Part shown: piece after piece, positions 1 through 5,255 of the stretch
Layout: each line of letters begins with the position of its first letter
How positions within the stretch are numbered: the first letter of the stretch is position 1
From: JAUHWS01 sp964571805
GTDB lineage: Bacteria > Patescibacteriota > Gracilibacteria > UM-FILTER-43-11
Reading direction: 5' to 3'
DNA length: 10,087 bases
Assembly (NCBI GenBank): GCA_964571805.1
Contig: CAZNDI010000035.1
Coordinates: forward strand, 1-10,087
Notes under the pieces: generated by a model
The model's input: only the letters and a program-made list of their open reading frames with translations
The model's database searches: none
Told to the model about the DNA's origin: nothing
Position numbers and translations under genes: made by a program

Positions 1-55
1 GTGTCCAATGACGGCCATGGCATTCACCATGATGGCTCCTCCTCCTAACCCTTGG
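1..55. repeat. Left copy of 55-bp inverted terminal duplication
   Basis: These 55 bases are the exact reverse complement of the last 55 bases of the window, and the match stops abruptly after position 55. Read on the minus strand they encode an internal piece of the MFS transporter found at the right edge (QGLGGG followed by AIMVNAMAVIGH). The repeat is therefore a copy of coding sequence rather than a transposon-type end. Perfect identity, location exactly at both edges and a length of 55 fit a shared end k-mer of a de Bruijn assembly, or an inverted chimera from whole-genome amplification. A real inverted duplication is possible but less likely. Confidence 0.95.
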
Positions 56-156
56 CTCCAGGGACTAAAAAGCCTGCCATGGAACTGTTTACCAATTTCA
101 TCGGGGGCGAGCCGGATATTAAGGCCTTGTTTAAGAAGCATGGAATCAGTCTCTAA
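52..156 (+). CDS. C-terminal tail of an M3-family oligopeptidase (5'-truncated)
   Basis: The frame reads LAPGTKKPAMELF, then TNFIGGEPDIKALFKKHGISL, then a TAA stop at 154-156. This resembles the C-terminal end of M3 zinc oligopeptidases (thimet oligopeptidase, oligopeptidase A, Dcp), which finish with a pattern like LxPGGS-x-x-A-x-x-x-x-x-F-x-G-R-x-P-x-x-x-x-(L/F)-L-x-x-x-G. These enzymes degrade short peptides in the cytoplasm. Only about 34 residues are present and the HExxH active site is not included. The frame hits a TAA at 46-48, inside the duplicated MFS sequence, so the peptidase sequence proper probably begins near the junction at 55/56 and the gene is cut by the edge artefact. The assignment rests on a short tail; the family is likely but not certain. 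The coding stretch is GC-richer than the window's interior. Confidence 0.6.
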   Translation: MAPGTKKPAMELFTNFIGGEPDIKALFKKHGISL

Positions 157-190
157 TCGCCAATTTAATATGAATTGTAACTTACAGCCT

Positions 191-230
191 AAAATCGCAG
201 GCGAGATTCGCTAATCTCGCCTGCGATTTT
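191..230. terminator. Perfect 18-bp stem-loop terminator (bidirectional)
   Basis: Positions 191-208 and 213-230 are perfectly complementary, with a 4-base loop (CGCT). The core is GC-rich (GCAGGCGAG) and the outer four pairs are A-T, so the hairpin has an A-run on the left and a T-run on the right in either orientation. It lies 34 bp after the M3 peptidase stop and reads as its intrinsic terminator. It could also stop transcription arriving from the right after the Smr gene. Confidence 0.88.
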
Positions 231-293
231 AATTAACTTATTGACTCACCTTAAGCACCCATGCGATTTACTCTGTAACCCCCTTCAATCACA

Positions 294-377
294 AGCGGTA
301 AGTGGTAAGCGATAAGCGAAAAGCTTGCTGCAACGTTCTGTGATGGACTTACCGCTTCCCGCTTACCGCTTTCCGCT
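294..377. repeat. Inverted array of degenerate 7-bp units (AGCGGTA family)
   Basis: The left arm (294-324) reads as AGCGGTA, AGTGGTA, AGCGATA, AGCGAAA, AGC in perfect 7-base register. The right arm (350-377), on the minus strand, reads AGCGGAA, AGCGGTA, AGCGGGA, AGCGGTA. The arms face each other across about 25 bases and can pair imperfectly into a long hairpin. The period does not match a coding repeat continuing into a flanking gene. The same heptamer family recurs at 734-795 on the other side of the Smr gene. Function unknown; similar short heptad arrays occur between genes in various uncultured bacteria. Confidence 0.85.
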
Positions 378-458
378 CCTAAGGCGTTGCAAGTAAGAGG
401 ACTCATCCTAAAGAGCGCGTAAGGTGAGTTATTGAAAATCTGACTGGAATCATTTGGC

Positions 459-713
459 TCAAAACTGAAAATAAATAAACATCCTCCCGTGATTCTTGGG
501 GTCTACTTTGACCCGATGGTAAAGATTCTTGACTTCCTTCTGCCTTAAAAATCGCTTCACGGCTTCCATCAGAGCTCCAGTCCCCTTCCCTGGAATAATC
601 TCAACCAGTTCAATTCTTTTTTCAATCGCCTCCTGAATGATTCGACTCAGCTCCGCGTCAATTTTATACCCCTTATTATAAATATCGTGAAGGTCGAGTT
701 TTAATTTTGCCAT
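459..713 (-). CDS. Stand-alone small Smr-domain protein
   Basis: The 84-residue product is almost entirely one Smr (small MutS-related) domain. It has an LDLHD motif near residues 6-10 in place of the usual LDLHG, and IIPGKGTGAL in place of the usual hGHGxGxL-type loop. Smr domains bind or cleave nucleic acid: in MutS2 and in stand-alone bacterial and eukaryotic forms they act as endonucleases on DNA or on mRNA in ribosome rescue. The His of LDLH is kept, but the His of the HGKGTG loop is Pro here. I chose the ATG at 711-713 because the frame's only longer start is a GTG at 773, inside a heptamer repeat, and those extra 20 residues have no family match. No Shine-Dalgarno is visible before either start. 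It is probably last in a run after the four-TM and lipoprotein genes, separated from the latter by the repeat array. The exact substrate cannot be told from sequence. Confidence 0.82.
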   Translation of the reverse strand: MAKLKLDLHDIYNKGYKIDAELSRIIQEAIEKRIELVEIIPGKGTGALMEAVKRFLRQKEVKNLYHRVKVDPKNHGRMFIYFQF

Positions 714-733
714 GACAAGAGCGTTTAGGGATA

Positions 734-795
734 AGTGGCTAGAGACACCAGGGGAATTTGATTTGCTAACCACTATCCACTAACCGCTGGCCACT
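734..795. repeat. Second inverted heptamer array (AGTGGTT family)
   Basis: On the minus strand 765-795 reads AGTGGCC, AGCGGTT, AGTGGAT, AGTGGTT, AGC in unbroken 7-base register. A shorter opposing arm, AGTGGCT plus AG (734-742), can pair with it across a gap of about 22 bases. The consensus AGYGGNN is shared with the array at 294-377. The array begins 4 bp after the lipoprotein stop codon and ends just before the Smr start, so it fills the spacer between two co-oriented genes and would lie in their transcript if they are co-transcribed. Confidence 0.82.
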
Positions 796-799
796 TTAA

Positions 800-1327
800 T
801 TAGAAGATAACAGGAATCTCAACCTTTCCAGCATTCTCAGGCAGACCAGAAGGATTGTCTTTTTCGAGCACGACTTTTCCTGAAGTTGCAGTGCCAGGAT
901 CAAAAGTCAACTTAGCCTCAAAGGGAATCATCGTCTCAGTCATCCAGCTTTCAGTCGAGGTTGCCGTGGTTGAGGCAAGCTCTTTCCCTTGATCATCAAG
1001 CAACTTCACAGGAAAAGACCCCTCAAAAAACCAAGGGCCAACTGCATCCCCTTTAACGATTAGAGGGCTGACCACTTTTGAACCTTGCAACGGCTCTTGA
1101 ACCTGAATTTTCCCCATCATATCATCCTCATTATCAAGATTGGCGTCTCCAGGCATGCTGTGATCATTCTCATTGGTATCCAGAGTATCTTCGAGTCCTT
1201 GATCATTGGTGCTGACTGGAAATTCTTGATCAACAGGCACAGAGACATCGACTGGCTTAGGATCTACAGTGTTCGAACAAGCAGACAAAAGCAACATTGA
1301 GGAAAAAATAAATATAAAATGTTTCAT
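800..1327 (-). CDS. Gmad2-domain lipoprotein
   Basis: The 175-residue protein starts with a short lipoprotein signal (MKHFIFIFSSMLLLSAC) whose lipobox LSAC puts the lipidated cysteine at residue 17. Residues 18-71 are a Pro-, Asp- and Glu-rich flexible linker. Residues 74-173 match the Gmad2 immunoglobulin-like fold (first named in spore germination proteins): a VxxPLxGSxVxSPLxVxGxA opening, the FEGSF strand, a central LLDDxGKEL, the SW/PFEAKLxF stretch, and a GLPENxGKVEIPV end. Gmad2 domains are extracellular beta modules of unclear ligand and are common on CPR lipoproteins, where no sporulation exists. The protein should be tethered to the outer face of the cytoplasmic membrane. It lies 33 bp after the four-TM gene and is likely co-transcribed with it. 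No clear ribosome-binding site is seen. Confidence 0.85.
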   Translation of the reverse strand: MKHFIFIFSSMLLLSACSNTVDPKPVDVSVPVDQEFPVSTNDQGLEDTLDTNENDHSMPGDANLDNEDDMMGKIQVQEPLQGSKVVSPLIVKGDAVGPWFFEGSFPVKLLDDQGKELASTTATSTESWMTETMIPFEAKLTFDPGTATSGKVVLEKDNPSGLPENAGKVEIPVIF

Positions 1328-1360
1328 GATTGATAAATTAAGATATAAAAATGGCTCACC

Positions 1361-1744
1361 TCAAGTCGCAAAAAAACCAAAGTAAGCAAAAATCAAACCC
1401 AAAATAGCAACAAAAATACCCATGATTTTAGGGGTTCTTTTTGTTAGAAATTGAATTAGGGATTGAAATGTTTTTGGAAAAGCAAGCAATGAAATGCCTT
1501 TAATAAAAGCTAGCCATCCAACAATCGTGACCAAAACCCTCCAATCCTTAACCCAAATATTATGATGAGAAACTAAGGCAAATCCAACAAGCATTGCCAC
1601 ACAAGCACCCACATACAAAGCAGTCATGTCTTCGTAAAGATGGGTGAGAAATTTCTTGTAGTAAGTTGGATTAAAAATCATGCCAACCCCCACAGACAAA
1701 TAAAGGAGAGCAATCGCCTGAGCAGCAAAAATTGAGAGATTCAT
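1361..1744 (-). CDS. Small four-TM membrane protein, unknown function
   Basis: The 127-residue protein has four predicted hydrophobic helices at about residues 5-24, 41-59, 69-90 and 106-125. The conserved-looking core is SHHNIWVKDWRVLVTIVGW followed by LAFIKGI between helices 2 and 3. Proteins with this W-V-x-D-W...GWLAxIKG signature are common as hypothetical membrane proteins in uncultured bacteria; no activity is established that I know of. There is no signal peptide, catalytic motif or transporter signature. The ATG start at 1744 follows a near-perfect -10 box by only 17 bases, which would give a very short leader. It is first in the group four-TM, lipoprotein, Smr. Confidence 0.78.
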   Translation of the reverse strand: MNLSIFAAQAIALLYLSVGVGMIFNPTYYKKFLTHLYEDMTALYVGACVAMLVGFALVSHHNIWVKDWRVLVTIVGWLAFIKGISLLAFPKTFQSLIQFLTKRTPKIMGIFVAILGLIFAYFGFFAT

Positions 1745-1761
1745 TTTTTTATTTTTTAAAT

Positions 1762-1767
1762 ATTATA
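1762..1767 (-). promoter_or_regulatory. Candidate -10 box (TATAAT) for the four-TM gene
   Basis: The minus strand reads TATAAT 17 bases upstream of the ATG at 1744. No good TTGACA-like -35 element is found at 16-18 bp. If transcription starts about 7 bases after the box, the 5' leader is only about 10 bases, nearly leaderless, in keeping with the absence of a Shine-Dalgarno sequence. Confidence 0.45.
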
Positions 1768-1910
1768 GCTTTATCATACAACTAAAATGGAGTTTCTGTG
1801 CAAGTTAAAGTTAAAGAATTTTAAAAAAAGAGCCTTAGTTCTATCTATAAATCAAACTTAACCCATACCCTTTCTCTAAAAATAGATGTAAAATCAAATT
1901 ATCAGCATAA

Positions 1911-2378
1911 ATGAAAATCATGAATCAAGAGATCAACAAAGCCTACATCAAAAATTTTCTAAAAAATAACCGCCTCGCTATTCTCTCAACAGTAGATGAA
2001 AAAGGGCTTCCTCATGCCGCACCCATCTATTATATTTCAGATGAAGCGCTCAACTTTTTCTTCGTTACCCCAATAGAAACACAGAAAAGTATCAATATAG
2101 ATTTTCAAAATGAAGTTGTATTAACCATAACCGATGAACAAAAAAAGGAAACTGTTGAAGTGAAGGGGAAATCCAAAAAAGATAAAACACTTTTGGGGGG
2201 AATCATCGAAAAATTAGCCAAAAAACTCAACGAAAATTCAAAATTTAACACCAATTTACCCCTTTTGAGTCACAAAAATCAGGAAAGAACCGTGGTGATC
2301 ATAAACCCTTATGAAATTCGAATGAGGAAATACTACGAAGATCGACTAGAGGAAAAGACCCTCAAATTAGATAAATAA
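1911..2378 (+). CDS. PNPOx-like FMN-binding split-barrel protein
   Basis: The 155-residue protein matches the pyridoxamine 5'-phosphate oxidase-like split barrel. It has a helix then NRLAILSTVDEKGLPHAAPI (about residues 20-39), a strand with FFFVTP (49-54), a QKSINI helix, VVLTITDE and TVEVKGKSK strands, and a closing VVIINPYEIRMRKYY strand (128-142). Proteins of this fold bind FMN or F420 and act as oxidoreductases or flavin carriers. The sequence lacks features that would show it is true PdxH, so I assign only the fold. A Lys-rich helix near 91-112 is inserted before the last strand. Two in-frame ATGs (1911 and 1920) are possible; neither has a clear Shine-Dalgarno. It is the only complete plus-strand gene between two minus-strand blocks, so it has its own promoter, perhaps using TAAAAT at 1889-1894. 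Confidence 0.82.
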   Translation: MKIMNQEINKAYIKNFLKNNRLAILSTVDEKGLPHAAPIYYISDEALNFFFVTPIETQKSINIDFQNEVVLTITDEQKKETVEVKGKSKKDKTLLGGIIEKLAKKLNENSKFNTNLPLLSHKNQERTVVIINPYEIRMRKYYEDRLEEKTLKLDK

Positions 2379-2401
2379 TGCCTTCAAAACATACTTTAAA
2401 A

Positions 2402-2422
2402 GGGCTAAGAAATGCTTAGCCC
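2402..2422. terminator. Convergent stem-loop terminator
   Basis: GGGCTAAG (2402-2409) and CTTAGCCC (2415-2422) form a perfect 8-bp stem with a 5-base loop. Read on the minus strand it is followed by TTTTAAAG, so it is a conventional intrinsic terminator for the DUF5671-like gene ending at 2450. It is 23 bp past the stop of the plus-strand split-barrel gene and may serve both, though it lacks a T-run in the plus direction. Confidence 0.75.
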
Positions 2423-2449
2423 AGATAATAGTCGCCTGATCGTGTATTT

Positions 2450-3517
2450 CTATTGCAATTTAGCAGCTTCAGGATAAAGCTTAGGATCTATGGTTCTCTC
2501 AAAGCATGCTCTGCCCGCCTCGTGATTCCAAAAATCAGCATTATAGCCATATTTATAATCATAATTATAGGCTGGATTTGAGGGGCTATCAGGATTTTCG
2601 GAGGGGATTTTTTGATTGAAGGTGGCACAGAGCTCAAAACGAAGGGGATCTAAAACTTTATACTCATAGGCCATACCAGTCTCCGGATCAAGAGGAGGAG
2701 TAAAATAGATCAGATCATTCTTCAATTCATTGAGCGAGGAAGGAAGTTCTCTTTTCACTTGCCAGTAACTGATCAGCTGGTCTTGTATAGTGGTCAAATG
2801 ATTTACTCTCTGTTCATCCATTCTGATTTCACGTTGGTGAGAAGGAGAGCCAGCCAAAATAAAGCCAAGCGCCAACATACCGACCACAACAACTGAGCTC
2901 ACCCAAGCCACTCGGTTAGGAATTTTAGATTTATAAGATTCACTTTGAACGTCCCATATATAATATCCAAAAACAGATCCGGCCACCAAAAGCACCCAAA
3001 AAACCTTCAAAAGGAAAGATGTGGTCAATTCGCCTCCATAAAAACGATTCACCAAAGTCATGAGGTCAATGACAATGGTTATGGCAGTCACAAAAAGAGT
3101 CAGATAAGTCAGCCACTTGTTAAATCTTAACTCATGTTTTTTAGGATTCTTGCGAAAATCAGCCTGAATGAAATGAGACAAAACAAGAAGTAAGGGGAAA
3201 GAAACCATCAACATCGAACTTTGCCAACGAACGTCACTCAATAGCCCCGAACCATAGTAATAACCTAAGGGGTCAGGGAAGGAATAGTCCACATAAGCAA
3301 AAACCAGCGTAATAAGACCAATCACACCTAAATAAAGCATCACCAACATGAGTAGGTGCAAAAATACGTCTTTAGGAGAGGTTCTTGGCATCTGAAGTTG
3401 TTCAGGGGCAATTTTAACAGACGGAACATGAACAACAGCCTTTTTTAAAATCGTTTTCTTAGTAGGTTTTGCTTTTGCTTTAGCAATCTTTGCAACCTTA
3501 GTTTCTTTTTTAGGCAT
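2450..3517 (-). CDS. DUF5671-like five-TM protein with extracytoplasmic C-terminal domain
   Basis: The 355-residue protein begins with a Lys/Ala/Pro-rich cytoplasmic tail (1-42). The part from SPKDVFLHLLMLVMLYLGVIG onward matches the DUF5671 family of CPR membrane proteins: helices at about 54-76, 98-116, 134-154 and 167-188, with the signatures FPDPLGYYYGS, VRWQSSM, KWLTYLTLF and GYYIWD. A fifth helix (203-222) leads to an outward-facing domain of about 130 residues. That domain has a helix like those of pseudopilins (MDEQRVNHLTTIQDQLISYW), then LPSSLNEL, then DPETGMAYEY and FELCATF, with two cysteines (297 and 338) that could form a disulfide. The layout resembles pseudopilin-type periplasmic domains but lacks a prepilin cleavage site. 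Function unknown. The gene stands alone, with its own -10 box upstream and a terminator downstream. Confidence 0.75.
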   Translation of the reverse strand: MPKKETKVAKIAKAKAKPTKKTILKKAVVHVPSVKIAPEQLQMPRTSPKDVFLHLLMLVMLYLGVIGLITLVFAYVDYSFPDPLGYYYGSGLLSDVRWQSSMLMVSFPLLLVLSHFIQADFRKNPKKHELRFNKWLTYLTLFVTAITIVIDLMTLVNRFYGGELTTSFLLKVFWVLLVAGSVFGYYIWDVQSESYKSKIPNRVAWVSSVVVVGMLALGFILAGSPSHQREIRMDEQRVNHLTTIQDQLISYWQVKRELPSSLNELKNDLIYFTPPLDPETGMAYEYKVLDPLRFELCATFNQKIPSENPDSPSNPAYNYDYKYGYNADFWNHEAGRACFERTIDPKLYPEAAKLQ

Positions 3518-3549
3518 GGTTTTTATTTTTATAAATTTTTATTGAGCTA

Positions 3550-3555
3550 ATTATA
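3550..3555 (-). promoter_or_regulatory. Candidate -10 box (TATAAT) for the DUF5671-like gene
   Basis: The minus strand reads ATGTATAATTAG, a perfect -10 hexamer 32 bases upstream of the ATG at 3517. No convincing -35 box is seen at 16-18 bp. The leader that follows is almost pure A and T and has no Shine-Dalgarno. Confidence 0.45.
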
Positions 3556-3637
3556 CATAAAATAAAACCATAAGTTATTAGAAAGTTTTAAATATTAAAT
3601 ACTCTAAAATCCAAATCTACTCTTGGTACCGAAGCGC

Positions 3638-3665
3638 TGTAGAATTTTATCTCCAAATTCCTACA
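3638..3665 (-). terminator. Weak stem-loop after the histidine kinase gene
   Basis: TGTAGAATTT (3638-3647) pairs with AAATT plus CTACA (3655-3665) with a single bulged C, giving about 10 pairs and a 7-base loop. It starts 11 bp past the kinase stop in the direction of minus-strand transcription. There is no U-run after it, so it may be an RNA 3'-end stabiliser rather than an intrinsic terminator. Confidence 0.35.
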
Positions 3666-3676
3666 AGAATGAAATA

Positions 3677-5245
3677 TCAAATCTTTTTCGAGGAATTTTT
3701 TTTGTAAGGCAGAGAAAAATAAAAACTGGTACCTTCTCCTTCACGTGAGGTGAACCACATTTTTCCCCCATGATTTTCAATGATGGCTTTGGCAATATAC
3801 AAGCCCAAACCTGAACCAAAGGAATCCATTAATTTAGCCTCATCGGTACGATAAAATTTTTGAAAGATATTTTTTTGATCTTCAAGTTTAATGACCGTAC
3901 CAAAATTTCTGACCATAAATTGCAATTCATCTTTATCAGCAAAAAGGTCGATTATAATTTTAGTTTTTGGCTCAGAATATTTAATCGCATTGCTGACAAA
4001 ATTTTGAATCACCTGAATGACTTTGTCTCCATCCATGTAAATCATAAGGGCCTTGGGCAATTTTTTCAAAAAAGTAAATTCAATAGATTTTTTTTCAGCC
4101 GTCACTTTCTGCTCTTTAAGCACCGCGTCAACAAGGTGAACCATATCGGTACTTGTTTTGACGATATTAAACTTATTCCCTGTTTCGATATGTGAAATGT
4201 CCAAAAGATCATTCACTAAACGAATCATACGCTCGTTACTCTCATCAATTTGTGAAAGCAAGTCTTTTTGGTCAATTGTAATAGGCCCAGTCGTCGAATC
4301 AAGCAATATTTCTGTGAGCCATTTGATGGCAGAAAGTGGAGCCCTGAGCTGATGAGAAGCAACCGAGACAAACTCAGATTTCATTCGATCAACCTCTTTA
4401 ATATGCGTGATGTCTCTTTCGATCCCCACAAAGAAAACTGGATCCCCAAGATCATTGAGAATGGGATAAATTTGTGTGTCAGAAATATACTCTTCTCCAC
4501 TTTTCTTTCTATTTTTCAGCTCTCCAGAAAATGCCTTTCGTTTAGACTTAGCCGTATTCCAAAAATTATTATAAAAAACTTCATCAATTTTAGCCTCCCA
4601 AAGCTCAGAACTTTTTTTACCCAAAGATTCAGATGGAGAATAACCTGTAATATGTTCAACAGCAGGATTCAAATAAATATTTATGCCGTTATGATCTGTG
4701 ATTTGAATGTGATCTGAGGACGCATCTACCGCCTTTTTAAATTTTTCAAGATCACTAGCCAAAGCCTGAGAAGCTTTCTTCTCAAGATCCATATCTTCTA
4801 GTAAATTGAACATGGCTTTTTTAATATTCTCAAGCTCCATGATATGTCTTTTCAACTCCAAATCATTTTTATTTTCTAGGGTAATATCGTGCCCAAAAAC
4901 AATGAATCCATTTTTACCATCAAGGCTACTACGCCTTAAAAAGGTTACTGAAAACCAATGGGAATTGTCTAAAGAAAATGATGTTTTATAGGGCTCACCT
5001 ATATCCGTTAAAGTTTTAATTCCAAGCTCAATAACAGGCATAAAATCAGGATGAAAGCCACATTTTTTAAAGGATTGGCCAATGCACTTTTGCGACCACT
5101 TAAATAGCTTTCGAAGCTCAGGTGTTTCGTGAATCTCAAAAATGACACCTTCAGAATCGAGCAGAATATAAAAATCATCAAAATTCTGAAGTTGGCCTTC
5201 TTTTTTTGAATCAAAGTGAATTTTATTTGTTTTATGATGCCTCAT
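3677..5245 (-). CDS. Soluble PAS-PAS sensor histidine kinase
   Basis: The 522-residue protein has no membrane segment. It contains a divergent PAS-like domain (about 23-125), a coiled-coil linker (125-165), a typical PAS/PAC domain (about 167-283, with VDASSDHIQITDHNG, NPAVEHITGYSP and GIERDITHIKE), a HisKA dimerisation domain with H-box SVASHQLRAPLSAIKW (phospho-acceptor His298), and a HATPase_c domain (about 400-515). The N-box is QNFVSNAIKYSE and the G2 box is GSGLGL (477-482). The G1 box reads NFGTVI instead of DxGxGI, so the adenine-binding Asp is Asn; some active kinases share this change. It lies 10 bp after the CHASE4-HAMP receptor gene, so the two are surely co-transcribed and probably work together. 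No response regulator is adjacent, so the partner must be elsewhere. ATG start without a visible ribosome-binding site; TGA stop. Confidence 0.92.
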   Translation of the reverse strand: MRHHKTNKIHFDSKKEGQLQNFDDFYILLDSEGVIFEIHETPELRKLFKWSQKCIGQSFKKCGFHPDFMPVIELGIKTLTDIGEPYKTSFSLDNSHWFSVTFLRRSSLDGKNGFIVFGHDITLENKNDLELKRHIMELENIKKAMFNLLEDMDLEKKASQALASDLEKFKKAVDASSDHIQITDHNGINIYLNPAVEHITGYSPSESLGKKSSELWEAKIDEVFYNNFWNTAKSKRKAFSGELKNRKKSGEEYISDTQIYPILNDLGDPVFFVGIERDITHIKEVDRMKSEFVSVASHQLRAPLSAIKWLTEILLDSTTGPITIDQKDLLSQIDESNERMIRLVNDLLDISHIETGNKFNIVKTSTDMVHLVDAVLKEQKVTAEKKSIEFTFLKKLPKALMIYMDGDKVIQVIQNFVSNAIKYSEPKTKIIIDLFADKDELQFMVRNFGTVIKLEDQKNIFQKFYRTDEAKLMDSFGSGLGLYIAKAIIENHGGKMWFTSREGEGTSFYFSLPYKKNSSKKI

Positions 5246-5255
5246 GATTACTAAT

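Larger units (their letters stand above)
157..458. other. 302-bp gene-free region with nested inverted repeats
   Basis: No credible gene lies between the M3 peptidase stop and the Smr stop. The region holds the 191-230 terminator and the heptamer arrays at 294-377. An outer 10-bp inverted repeat (ACTCACCTTA at 244-253, TAAGGTGAGT at 420-429) encloses the arrays. A further 7-bp pair (TGCAACG at 329-335, CGTTGCA at 385-391) offers an alternative fold. The whole could fold as one large structure in DNA or RNA. It lies downstream of converging genes, so a 3'-end or structural role is more likely than a promoter role. Confidence 0.7.

Noticed and set aside
8..214. 68-residue plus-strand reading frame at the left edge
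   Set aside because: It overlaps the inverted MFS copy and the better-supported M3 peptidase tail in another frame, and runs through the terminator stem.
294..377. CRISPR array
   Set aside because: Units are 7 bases, directly abutting, without spacers, and no cas gene is present.
714..773. Longer Smr protein starting with GTG at 773
   Set aside because: The added 20 residues are encoded by the heptamer repeat and its hairpin loop, have no family similarity and no ribosome-binding site; the internal ATG begins right at the Smr domain.
2450..5245. UGA recoding (Gracilibacteria-type code)
   Set aside because: TGA serves as the stop codon of the Smr, four-TM and kinase genes at positions that fit the family lengths.
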